This document shows, piece after piece, positions 16,797-24,731 of a DNA stretch of 61,098 bases (within the stretch, counting starts at the first letter, position 1; every line of letters begins with the position of its first letter). The notes under the pieces are model-generated. The model was not told the origin of the DNA, made no database searches, and was given only the letters and a program-made list of their open reading frames with translations. The stretch comes from DATAEE01 sp036257535 (lineage in GTDB: Bacteria > Acidobacteriota > Vicinamibacteria > Vicinamibacterales > 2-12-FULL-66-21): NCBI GenBank assembly GCA_036257535.1, contig DATAFJ010000167.1, positions 1 through 61,098 of the forward strand, read 5' to 3'. Both the position numbers and the translations under genes were made by a program.

Positions 16797-17393
16797 ATGG
16801 ACCTGAAAACCTTTCCTGATCCGCTCATCGACATCGACAAGTCGGAGCAGAGCGGCCGCGAGAATATCGTCCTCGCCGGCGGCTGCTTCTGGTGCGTCGA
16901 AGCCGTCTACCTGCAGCTCGAGGGCGTGTCCAAGGTCGTCTCCGGCTACGCGGGCGGCACGGCCGAGACCGCCGACTATCGCACGGTCTGCACGGGCACG
17001 ACCAATCACGCCGAGGTCGTGCAGATCACGTACGACCCGTCGCGCATCACCTACGGGCAGATCCTCAAAGTCTTTTTCTGGATCGCACACGATCCGACGG
17101 AGCTCAACCGGCAGGGGAACGACATCGGCCGGCAGTACCGCTCCGCGATCTTCTACGCGAACGAGCGACAGCGCGACGTCGCAGCCGCTTACATCCGCCA
17201 GCTCGACCAGGCGCGGGTCTTTCCCCGGCCTATCGTCACGACGCTCGAGCCGCTCTCAGCATTCTACGAGGCCGAGGCCTACCATCAGAACTACGCCGCT
17301 CGCAATCCGGCGCAGCCGTACATCGCCGCGGTTGCGGCGCCCAAGGTGGAGAAGGTGCGCAGCCGGGTTCCCGAGAAGCTCAAATCTGGATAA
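16797..17393 (+). CDS. msrA: Peptide methionine sulfoxide reductase MsrA
   Basis: The 198-residue cytoplasmic protein has the MsrA signature GCFWC (catalytic Cys30, Cys33), the glutamate-bearing CFWCVEAVY helix, SGYAGG, NHAEVVQITYDP and the RQYRSAIFY strand. It reduces methionine-S-sulfoxide in proteins using thioredoxin. No resolving cysteine is evident in the C-terminal tail (KVRSRVPEKLKSG), so Cys33 or thioredoxin itself may resolve the intermediate. ATG 16797 lacks a clear ribosome site because the region just upstream is repeat DNA. The 3' end overlaps the convergent response regulator by 14 bases. Confidence 0.96.
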   Translation: MDLKTFPDPLIDIDKSEQSGRENIVLAGGCFWCVEAVYLQLEGVSKVVSGYAGGTAETADYRTVCTGTTNHAEVVQITYDPSRITYGQILKVFFWIAHDPTELNRQGNDIGRQYRSAIFYANERQRDVAAAYIRQLDQARVFPRPIVTTLEPLSAFYEAEAYHQNYAARNPAQPYIAAVAAPKVEKVRSRVPEKLKSG

Positions 17394-18015
17394 TGCCGCG
17401 GCGGACGGCAATCGCGACCGCCTGTGTACGATCGTTCGCGCCAAGCTTCTCCATGATGTGCTTCATGTGGACCTTGACGGTTTCTTCCGAGATCAGCAGC
17501 TGGTCGCCGATGTCCTTGTTCCTGTTTCCGCGCGCGACGCGCTCGAGAACTTCGACCTCGCGCTCGGTCAGCAGCTCCTCGCCGAGGTGCTCGGCGAGCT
17601 GCGCCGCCACGTCGGCCGGGATCCGCTTCCTGCCGGCATGGACCTCACGGATCACGTCCATCAGCTCGGGCGGCGGCATCGTCTTGAGCACGTAACCGCG
17701 CGCCCCAGCCTGCAGCGCGCGCTGTATCTCCACGTCCCCTTCGAATGTCGTCAGCATGACGATTCGCGCGTCCGCGAACTCGGCGCGAATCGCGATCAGG
17801 ACGTCGATGCCGTTCATGTCCGGCAGCCGCACGTCCATGAGCGTCACGTCGGGCCGATGCTCCCGGAACATCCGGATCGCTTCGCGGCCGCTCGACGCCT
17901 GGGCCACCATCTTCATGTCCGGCTGGCTGTCAATGATCGCGCCCAGACCCTCGCGCAGCAGCGGATGATCGTCGACGCTGCAAACCCGAATCCGGTTCCG
18001 ATCGCGATCCGTCAT
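17380..18015 (-). CDS. NarL/FixJ-family response regulator
   Basis: An N-terminal receiver domain (acceptor Asp61 in LMDVRLPDMNG; conserved Thr in MLTTF; Lys in YVLKTM) is followed by a LuxR-type helix-turn-helix (LTEREVEVLERVARG, SEETVKVHMKHIMEKL). It binds DNA when phosphorylated. It starts inside the last codon of the upstream kinase (4-base ATGA overlap), so the two are translationally coupled and form one two-component system. Confidence 0.96.
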   Translation of the reverse strand: MTDRDRNRIRVCSVDDHPLLREGLGAIIDSQPDMKMVAQASSGREAIRMFREHRPDVTLMDVRLPDMNGIDVLIAIRAEFADARIVMLTTFEGDVEIQRALQAGARGYVLKTMPPPELMDVIREVHAGRKRIPADVAAQLAEHLGEELLTEREVEVLERVARGNRNKDIGDQLLISEETVKVHMKHIMEKLGANDRTQAVAIAVRRGIIQI

Positions 18016-19244
18016 GCCTGCCTCGCCGCGCCGGCGCCGGCGCCTGCGGGCGCGTCGGGCGACTGCGGCTGAAAAGCGATGTGCGCCGGGATAGACATCT
18101 CGACCTCCGTGCCCGAGCGGTCGCGATTCGAAATTTTCAGGCGAGCGCCGATTCGCTCGGCACGTTCGCGCATGCCCGACAAACCCCAGTGCCCGTCACG
18201 CCCCGAGCGGAGCACCTCCGGATCGATCCCGCGCCCGTCGTCTCGCACGCTCACCCGCAGGCGCGTCGGCTCGTAGTCGAGTTGGACCTCGATGTTCCTG
18301 GCCTCCGCGTGGCGGACCGCGTTCATCAGCGCCTCGCGGCCGATTCGATAGATCTCGTCGCGGATGAGCGGATGGATCGGACGGGGCTGGCCCCCGATGA
18401 TGACGCTGTACGTCTCGGAGTGGTCGACGAGCTCGTGCTCGATCGCGGCGAAGGCCTGCCCGAGATCGCTGTCATCGCCCGGCGGACCAGAGCGGAGGCC
18501 GCGAACGGCGTTACGCCCCTCGTCTATGACCTGTCTCATGAGCTGCTGCACGCGGCCGAGGCGCGTCCGCGCGGCCGAGTCGACCGGAAGCTGGTCGGCC
18601 GCCACGTGCAGCTGCATGGATGCGCTCACCAGACCCTGCAGCAGCGTATCGTGAAGATCCTGCGCGATGCGCATCCGCTCGGCGAGCCGCTCCTCGAAGC
18701 GGAGGTTGAGCTGCCGCGCGAGCTGGCGCATGCGCACGCGATAGAAGGCGTAGATTGCGCCGAGCACGGCCGCGGCTGTCATCAGGATGAACCACCCCGT
18801 CCTCCAGAACGGCGGAGCACCTTCGGTGACGGCAACCGCGACAACACCATCGCCGAGTTGCGGAATGAAATCGGTTCTGGGCGGCGGAACGTATCCAGCC
18901 TCCACCAGAAGCGCCGCATACTCGGTCCCGGCACGCGTCACGTTCCTCCAGCGTCCGGCCTCCTCGATGGAGGTAAAGGGTCGATCCGCGTACGGCTGAA
19001 CCCACCACGCGCCGCTGCGCGCATACAGGACGACCCGCTGGCCCGCGCGAGCGTCGAAGACCCGGCCCTCGACCGGCTCCAGCTTGGACTGCGGCCCGCC
19101 CTCGGCCGCTTTCGGGATTCGCGTGAACTCGATCGTCGGACCGTCGCCGGTCCGATTGCCGAGACAACCGGCCGAAAAAATGGCCAAGGCAATCAGAAAC
19201 GGCGTGAATTGCCGAACTGCGCGATGGCGGATTGCCGGATTCAT
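18012..19244 (-). CDS. Lipoprotein sensor histidine kinase (HisKA_3, NarX/DegS type)
   Basis: The 410-residue protein starts with a lipoprotein signal (FLIALAIFSAGC), followed by a periplasmic region of about 130 residues, a membrane segment (GWFILMTAAAVLGAIYAFY), the HisKA_3 dimerisation helix with DLHDTLLQG (phospho-acceptor His), and an HATPase_c domain (EALMNAVRHA, DDGRGID, WGLSGMRERAERIG). The periplasmic part contains DARAGQRVVLYARSGAWWVQPY, possibly a beta-sandwich sensor. Start ATG 19244 is preferred to the upstream TTG because of the lipobox; sequence further upstream is ATTG-word repeat. Partner of the adjacent NarL-type regulator. Confidence 0.92.
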   Translation of the reverse strand: MNPAIRHRAVRQFTPFLIALAIFSAGCLGNRTGDGPTIEFTRIPKAAEGGPQSKLEPVEGRVFDARAGQRVVLYARSGAWWVQPYADRPFTSIEEAGRWRNVTRAGTEYAALLVEAGYVPPPRTDFIPQLGDGVVAVAVTEGAPPFWRTGWFILMTAAAVLGAIYAFYRVRMRQLARQLNLRFEERLAERMRIAQDLHDTLLQGLVSASMQLHVAADQLPVDSAARTRLGRVQQLMRQVIDEGRNAVRGLRSGPPGDDSDLGQAFAAIEHELVDHSETYSVIIGGQPRPIHPLIRDEIYRIGREALMNAVRHAEARNIEVQLDYEPTRLRVSVRDDGRGIDPEVLRSGRDGHWGLSGMRERAERIGARLKISNRDRSGTEVEMSIPAHIAFQPQSPDAPAGAGAGAARQA

Positions 19245-19314
19245 TGGTGATTGAGGACTTACAATTGCTGACTCATTGTGGATTGTTGATCTATTGAGGA
19301 TTGCCTTCAATGGA
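19225..19314. repeat. GATTG/ATTGAGG word repeat between divergent genes
   Basis: Between the histidine kinase and the MBL gene, words of the kind GGATTG, GATTGAGG and GATTGTTGAT recur about eight times with irregular spacing. Part lies inside the first codons of the kinase. It occupies the place where both promoters should be. It looks one-armed, with no clear facing copy. Confidence 0.55.
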
Positions 19315-19320
19315 GGACGT

Positions 19321-20337
19321 ATGAGGCGTTTGGCCGCGTACCTACTGACGACCGTGGTGGTCATCGGCCTCGTGTATCACCGCGAGGCCGAGGGTCAGAT
19401 CGACACCGTCAAACAGTTGGCGCCCGACGTTTACTTCCACGAGGGGGACGTGCGCGGGAAGGGGCACTGCAACACCGGCTGGGTGATCTTTGAGGACTGC
19501 GTCCTCGTCCTCGACGCCAACTACCCGGCTGGCGCGCAGGAAGTCATCCCGAAGATCAAGGCTCAAACCAGCAAGCCGATCCGCTTCGCGTTCGATACGC
19601 ATCACCACGGTGACCATGCGTACGCGAATCAGGTCTGGGTAGACAGCGGCGCCGTTCCGGTCGCGCACGAAGGCGTGATCTCCGAGCTGCGGAAGTACGA
19701 GACGGGGTTCTTCGGCGGCAAGCCGGGACGCTGGGAGCAGGAAGCCAAGGAGCGCGCCGATCTGCGGAACACGCGGCTGAAGCCGCCGTCGCTGCTCTAC
19801 CGCGACCTCATGATCTTTGACGACGGTCAGCACAGGGTCGAGCTGCGGTACTTCGGCGTCGCGCATACGTACGGCGACGGCTTCGCGTGGCTGCCGAAAG
19901 AAAAGATCCTTTTCACCGGCGACGCGGCGGTCAACGGCCCGTTCAACTACATCGGCGACGGTGACAGCGCGGCCTGGATCGACACGCTCGCGAAGGCGCA
20001 GCAGCTGGGCGCCACCGTCGTCGCGCCCGGACACGGGCCGGCCGGCGACGGAAACGTGCTCGAAGCGCAGCAGCAGTTCTTCGTCGCGCTCCGGGCTGAA
20101 GTGGAGAAGAGGCAGACGTTGCCGCCCGACCGCGTGCAGGCGGAGGTCCCCGCCATGCGCGACGCGCTCCTCAAGCAGCACGCGACGTACATCGACACCG
20201 ACCCGAAAGCGATCACGGACTTCGGGTCACAGGTCGCGAAGGTCTACAACGAGATCACGGGAAAGGAATTTCCGAAGAAGGCGGCGCTCGAAGCGGCGCG
20301 CCGCGCGCACGACACTCATCACGGAATACTTCCGTAA
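19321..20337 (+). CDS. Metallo-beta-lactamase-fold hydrolase, exported
   Basis: The 338-residue protein has a signal peptide (LAAYLLTTVVVIGLVY) and an MBL domain with HHHGDH in DTHHHGDHAYAN, the later His/Asp ligands in AHTYGDG and FTGDA, and APGHGPAGDG. The C-terminal 90 residues are helical. The substrate is unknown; relatives include cyclase/dehydrase-like and quinoprotein-associated MBL proteins. ATG 19321 follows GGAGGACGT, a good ribosome site, so it is preferred to the TTG at 19276. A diverged copy of its C-terminus lies at 24561-24731. Confidence 0.9.
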   Translation: MRRLAAYLLTTVVVIGLVYHREAEGQIDTVKQLAPDVYFHEGDVRGKGHCNTGWVIFEDCVLVLDANYPAGAQEVIPKIKAQTSKPIRFAFDTHHHGDHAYANQVWVDSGAVPVAHEGVISELRKYETGFFGGKPGRWEQEAKERADLRNTRLKPPSLLYRDLMIFDDGQHRVELRYFGVAHTYGDGFAWLPKEKILFTGDAAVNGPFNYIGDGDSAAWIDTLAKAQQLGATVVAPGHGPAGDGNVLEAQQQFFVALRAEVEKRQTLPPDRVQAEVPAMRDALLKQHATYIDTDPKAITDFGSQVAKVYNEITGKEFPKKAALEAARRAHDTHHGILP

Positions 20338-20374
20338 AGCGCCCAATATGGCAATTGCCTGATCATCCGCTGGT

Positions 20375-22495
20375 TTATCGGAAGTTCTCCACCAACACGA
20401 TGTCGCTGGTTACTTGGTCCTGGTGTACGTAAAGAATTACTCGCCCGTCTGGGGAAAGGGCCAGCCCACGTCCCCCAAATTGCGTCGGCGCTTTCTCGAG
20501 ACTCGCGACGTGCACGACCCGGCGCGTGGCAAAGTCGAAGAATTCGAGCGCGGATGGCCTCGCGTGGGTGTTGACGAAATAAATCCCCTTCTCCCCTACC
20601 GCCCAGTAGCCCCAATACCCAGCCTCGGGGAATTCCAGGACCGGCGCTTCCTCGCCGCCATCCACCGGAACCTTCCAGAGGCCTTTGACGATGGTGCCTT
20701 TCGCATAATACACAACCTGTCCATCGCGCGACTCGACGGCGGCGAAGCCTCCCTGCTTCGTGACCTGCACCGCCTGTCCGCCTTCGGCAGGCATTCTCCA
20801 GACCTCCCAGCGCCCCGTGCGCTTGGAGGCGAAGTAGATCCATCGCCCATCATTGGACCAGCTTGGGACCGCATCGTCGGATGGTTCGGTCGTCACGCGG
20901 CGCGGCGCGCCGCCCTCTGCATCGATCACGTAAATATCGGCATACTCTCCCGGACGGGAGTCGAACGCGATGCGTCGACCATCAGGTGACCACCCTGGCG
21001 TGCCGCTGTGCCTCCCCAGGGACGTCAGTTGAAGCAGGTCGAGGCCAGCCGCATCGCACACCCAGATCTCGAGACTTCCCGAGCGGTCTGATTCAAAGGC
21101 AATCCTTCTCCCATCCGGCGAGAAGTGAGGGCCACTCTCAGTCCGCGTCGAGGCAATGAACTTCGTGGGCGAGCTGACTGACCGTCCGGATTCTTGAATC
21201 TCCATTCGCCAGATATTTTCGTCCATCGACCGGTGGACGTAGGCGAGTCGGTTCGCCCGGCTGGAAATGGTCGGGTAGATTGCGTTATCGCCGCCTATCG
21301 GCAACCGTTCGGGCTTGCCCCCGGAAGCCGAAACTCTCCACAACGTACCGCCGTGGGGTGAGGCACCGCCTGACGAAAACACCAATTCGCGGCCATCAGG
21401 AGCCCAGGCTACGCGGTGAAGCGATGCTTCGTGAAACGTCAGACGGCGGGGTTCGCCGCCAACAAATGGCACAAGGTAGATATCGCTTACCATGCCGCTC
21501 TTGACCCGGAGAAAAGCAACCGTCTGACCATCAGGCGAGATCGCGGGAGCCAGATCGTCAGCAGACCCGGGCGGCGGAGACGTGAGCTTGCGTTTTACCA
21601 AACGGTCGACGGACAGCACGAACAGGCTCGCCGGATCTTGTGGCGCACTTTTGTTAGAAAGGGCCAGGAATTTCCCTTCCGGAGACCAGCTGAGACCCGC
21701 ACCATACATGTCCCATACGTTCTCCCATTTCACGGAGGCGATCCTGCGCTCGGGACCACCAAGGGCGGGAATGATGAAGACCCCACTCTCATATTGTGAG
21801 ACCCGAATGAAGGCGATGTGACGACCGTCTGGCGACCAGGCGGGGTTTCTGTCCGATGCGGGACTGGTGGTCAGGCGGAGAGGCGTTCCGGCACCGATCA
21901 GCGCGATGTAGATGTCCTCGTTGTCGCCCTGTTCACCGTCCCAGACGAACGCGACCTGGTTGCCGTCGGGTGAAAAAGCCGGAGCACTTTCCTCCCCCGG
22001 GAGACTGGTTAGTGGCGCGGTTCGCAGGGGGACGACGACCGTGACTGGCGACCCCGGCGTGCCCGAACCCACCCAGCGCCAGACCAGCAGCCCGATGAGG
22101 ACGGAGGCCACCAGGCCAATTCCCCAGGCGCGGCGCGTCCATGAGCGTCCGACGTTGACGGGGGCGCTCTCTGGAACTGCTGGCACCGCATCCGCAATCA
22201 ACCGATAGCCGCTTTTCGGGATCGTCTGGATGACGTGTGGTTCCTTGGCATCATCGCCGAAGGCCCGGCGCAGTTCCGAGATGCATCGCGTCAGCACGTC
22301 GTCACTCACAAAGGTGTCGGGCCACACGGTCCGCATCAGGCGGTCCTTGGGCACGACCTGGCCGGCGCGCTCGGCAAGGCACACCAGCACCTGCATCACC
22401 TTGGGCTCCAGTCGAATCGTGCCGTTGGGTCCGGTTATTGTGTTGAGCGACGGCTCAACATGATGAAGCTCGCCGATGCGGAAGCCATTCTGCAA
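20375..22495 (-). CDS. CadC-like winged-helix regulator with membrane segment and TolB propeller
   Basis: Residues 1-105 form an OmpR/PhoB-type winged helix (LEPKVMQVLVCLAERAG, RCISELRRAFGD, TIPKSGYRLIA). A membrane segment follows at about 124-145 (IGLVASVLIGLLVW). Residues 165-700 form repeated TolB/WD40-like blades with the motif SPDGR..AF (SPDGNQVAFVW, SPDGRHIAFIR, SPDGRRIAFES). The layout implies DNA binding in the cytoplasm and ligand or protein sensing outside. The start appears to be TTG at 22495. Unlike the kinase propeller, this gene is intact. Its target is unknown, possibly the neighbouring MBL gene, which converges on it. Confidence 0.9.
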   Translation of the reverse strand: MQNGFRIGELHHVEPSLNTITGPNGTIRLEPKVMQVLVCLAERAGQVVPKDRLMRTVWPDTFVSDDVLTRCISELRRAFGDDAKEPHVIQTIPKSGYRLIADAVPAVPESAPVNVGRSWTRRAWGIGLVASVLIGLLVWRWVGSGTPGSPVTVVVPLRTAPLTSLPGEESAPAFSPDGNQVAFVWDGEQGDNEDIYIALIGAGTPLRLTTSPASDRNPAWSPDGRHIAFIRVSQYESGVFIIPALGGPERRIASVKWENVWDMYGAGLSWSPEGKFLALSNKSAPQDPASLFVLSVDRLVKRKLTSPPPGSADDLAPAISPDGQTVAFLRVKSGMVSDIYLVPFVGGEPRRLTFHEASLHRVAWAPDGRELVFSSGGASPHGGTLWRVSASGGKPERLPIGGDNAIYPTISSRANRLAYVHRSMDENIWRMEIQESGRSVSSPTKFIASTRTESGPHFSPDGRRIAFESDRSGSLEIWVCDAAGLDLLQLTSLGRHSGTPGWSPDGRRIAFDSRPGEYADIYVIDAEGGAPRRVTTEPSDDAVPSWSNDGRWIYFASKRTGRWEVWRMPAEGGQAVQVTKQGGFAAVESRDGQVVYYAKGTIVKGLWKVPVDGGEEAPVLEFPEAGYWGYWAVGEKGIYFVNTHARPSALEFFDFATRRVVHVASLEKAPTQFGGRGLALSPDGRVILYVHQDQVTSDIVLVENFR

Positions 22496-22564
22496 AACCT
22501 GGCTCGGTGCGGGAAAGGCGCAATCGACATTCTACTCCACGGAATCGGCGTGGCGGATGAAGCA

Positions 22565-22770
22565 TAGTCGCGGGCGACGAATGAGACGTGCGCGGAGAGC
22601 GCATGCTCCATTGGGAAGAGCGGTTCAAGCTCCCGCGCCCGACGCATCGCCGCCCGGCCTTCTTCATGTCGACCGAGATTACGCGAGCACGATTGCGAGC
22701 GTTCGGTGCGCGAACGAATAGCTCGGATCCAGCGAGATGGCTTGTCGAAGCGCGACTTCCCCGCGACCAT
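22565..22770 (-). pseudogene. TPR-domain fragment, frameshifted
   Basis: On the minus strand one frame spells GEVALRQAISLDPSYSFAH and continues RTLAIVLA; a second frame then spells NLGRHEEGRAAMRRARELEP and MEHALSAHVSFVARDYASSA. Together they are two adjacent TPR units of the kind found at the C-terminus of winged-helix-TPR regulators. No start, no N-terminal domain. The fragment sits directly in front of the winged-helix/TolB gene. Confidence 0.65.
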
Positions 22771-23537
22771 TCATGGACTCCAGCCGAACTCGTTCCGTTC
22801 GAAGTCGAACCGCACTCGCTGGCAGCTTGTCCCAGACATGCGTCCCGAGTCCGACGGTGCGCAGATCGAGCCGGCGCAGGCGTGCGGGCCGGAGGACTGC
22901 ACGATCTTGTCGCCTCTCCACGGCGCATCGGCAAGAGCGGCCGGCATCCGCATCTTGAACAGCACCAGATTACTGCTGCCAGTGTCGACCAGTAGGCGAA
23001 CCTTCTCCCCTTCGGTAGTCATCCTTACCGTCACAAACGGCACACAATCTCCAGCGGTGCGACTGCGTCCTCTCGACCCTCCGGCGCGAATTTCAGCCCG
23101 CGGGTCTGATAGTCGATGCTGAAGTTCGTGCGCGCCAGCACGTCAAGCCCGACGATGGCGTCGACCTGCGCGCTTTGCAAGTACGAGAGGTTGCCGACGC
23201 CGGCTGGCACGGGGCCCGACTGCAATGAGCCGATCCGGAGTCCGTCCACGACCGCGCTCTGAATCGGCACCCGTTGGCCGAACGCCTTGAGCATGGCTGG
23301 TTCAGTCTGGAGGCGCAGTTTTCGGGCGATTCTGGCGTCCACCGCTATTGGAATCGTGCCCGTGTCGATCAATAGGTTGAGATTATTCAGCCGGCCGATG
23401 GAACCTCTGGTAACAACGAGGTGGCGTTGGTACAGCTCGAACGGGACCTCCGTGCTGGGCTCGGTCGACCGTAGCGCCGTCCCGGAAACGAGCACCGACG
23501 CGACGACGGCCAGCGAACACCACCTTCCATGTGCCAT
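22771..23537 (-). pseudogene. Retropepsin-like aspartyl protease, two-domain, frameshifted
   Basis: The first part (ATG 23537, preceded by GGAGGAG) has a signal peptide and a retropepsin-like fold with the active-site LLIDTGTIPIAVD and VDAIVGLDVLARTNFSIDY. It stops at 23031, but in the next frame the second half continues with VRLLVDTGSSNLVLF, a second active-site loop. A further out-and-back frame change is needed to read LRTVGLGTHVWDKLPA before the family-type end RVRFDFERNEFGW, whose stop is at 22771. The parent was a two-domain aspartyl protease of about 255 residues. The first domain alone could still be made (168 residues). Confidence 0.7.
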
Positions 23538-23703
23538 GACTTCTCCTCCGCGCGCCAACGCGTGGAGGTAGAGTCAGATCCCCGAGCCGAGGATGTCCTG
23601 CGGAAACCCCGAGGTTTAGCTGAAATTGGAACGAAGCGTGAGCGGAGTGGGCCGCAGTGGAGGGTCGGGGCAACCCAACCCTCCAACACGGACAGGCTGT
23701 CAT

Positions 23704-24441
23704 CTACTTGGCTGGGAAGATCCGATCGGCAATGGTGTCTCGATGAAATGCCGAATGCTGGCGGATATCGGCCCAGCCGCCAGGGTTCGAAGCCATCGCA
23801 GCAGCCACCTCCGCTCTTTCAGTCGCGAGATCCTGCCACGAGTTGTAGCGGGTGAGCGTCATGAACGTCCAGTCGCTCCCTTCGAGGTGCTGCAAGAAGA
23901 CGGTACCGGTCTGTATCTTGCTCGACGGCGAGCCAGGCGAATTCAACGCCTTGTCGAGCTGTTCGCGATGGCCGGGCACCGCACGCTGGACGCCAACAAT
24001 GTAGACGAGGTTTGCAGCGTTGGCCGATCCGCCGATCCCCATCTGACGGGTGAACTCAGCCCACGACGGTCCACTCACAAACGTGTCGCTGTGCCAGGCC
24101 CTCAGATCGCGCGCGGCGTTGGGAGCTGCCGGGGCTCCCGTCACTTCGGCTTTCTGTCCCAGGTGCTGGATGACGGCATAGTCCCAGTCATCGCCTTCCT
24201 GGTGGCGAAGCACGACGAAGTGTTCGGGCATCGTCGCGCCCTTATCGGGAACAACGAGTGCCTTTCCCAGCGCTACCGCCTGTCCGGGCGCCGCCTTGGT
24301 GAAATGGACGTGATACACGTCGGTTCCTCCAGTCGGCGCCGGCTGGTTCTGAGCCGAGACTGCCGTCGCGGCGATCACGCTGGTGAGCACAATAAGAGCA
24401 GCAAGTGATCTCAATCGGTCCTCCAATGGTCGGTGATCCAT
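23704..24441 (-). CDS. Exported protein of unknown function (two ferredoxin-like repeats)
   Basis: The product has a signal peptide (LRSLAALIVLTSVIAATAVSAQ) and about 210 mature residues. Two halves look related: VYHVHFTKAAPGQAVALGKAL near the start and NLVYIVGVQRAVPGHREQL in the middle, each a strand-helix unit like the dimeric alpha/beta-barrel (NIPSNAP/EthD) fold. Histidines HVH and FHRD could bind a ligand. I cannot name a function. The frame is open to 24492, but ATG 24441 places the signal peptide properly. Single gene. Confidence 0.75.
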   Translation of the reverse strand: MDHRPLEDRLRSLAALIVLTSVIAATAVSAQNQPAPTGGTDVYHVHFTKAAPGQAVALGKALVVPDKGATMPEHFVVLRHQEGDDWDYAVIQHLGQKAEVTGAPAAPNAARDLRAWHSDTFVSGPSWAEFTRQMGIGGSANAANLVYIVGVQRAVPGHREQLDKALNSPGSPSSKIQTGTVFLQHLEGSDWTFMTLTRYNSWQDLATERAEVAAAMASNPGGWADIRQHSAFHRDTIADRIFPAK

Positions 24442-24560
24442 GAAGAAGAGACCCGCAATGTCAGAGCAGACTCGCGGGCAGGTTCGAGACAAGCGACTCT
24501 GCGGCAGAGGTTATCACGGATGAGCTAGTTTCGATACCTACAGACTCACCGGGAGGCGTC

Positions 24561-24731
24561 GTGTGCATCGATTCGCATGCCTTCGCATCACAGGTGGCGA
24601 AGGTGTACCGCGAGCTCACGGCGAAGGAGCTTCCGAAGAAAGGCGCGCTCGAACAGGCGCGGCGGGCGCACGAGTCGCATCACGGCATCGTCAGCGCTGA
24701 GCCGAGGGCTGCTGCGGCATCGAGCAGGTAA
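24561..24731 (+). pseudogene. C-terminal fragment of a second MBL-fold gene
   Basis: This frame encodes FASQVAKVYRELTAKELPKK and then GALEQARRAHESHHGIVS. It aligns residue for residue with the tail of the MBL gene at 19321-20337 (FGSQVAKVYNEITGKEFPKK; ARRAHDTHHGILP), at roughly 70% identity. Everything upstream of this, including the metal sites, is gone. The fragment overlaps the end of the convergent tannase-like gene by 41 bases. It marks a paralogue lost by deletion. Confidence 0.75.

Noticed and set aside
22435..22770. 111-codon minus-strand frame as a real small gene
   Set aside because: Only part is TPR-like, it begins and ends outside the domain, and the rest of the TPR lies in another frame; treated as a pseudogene fragment.
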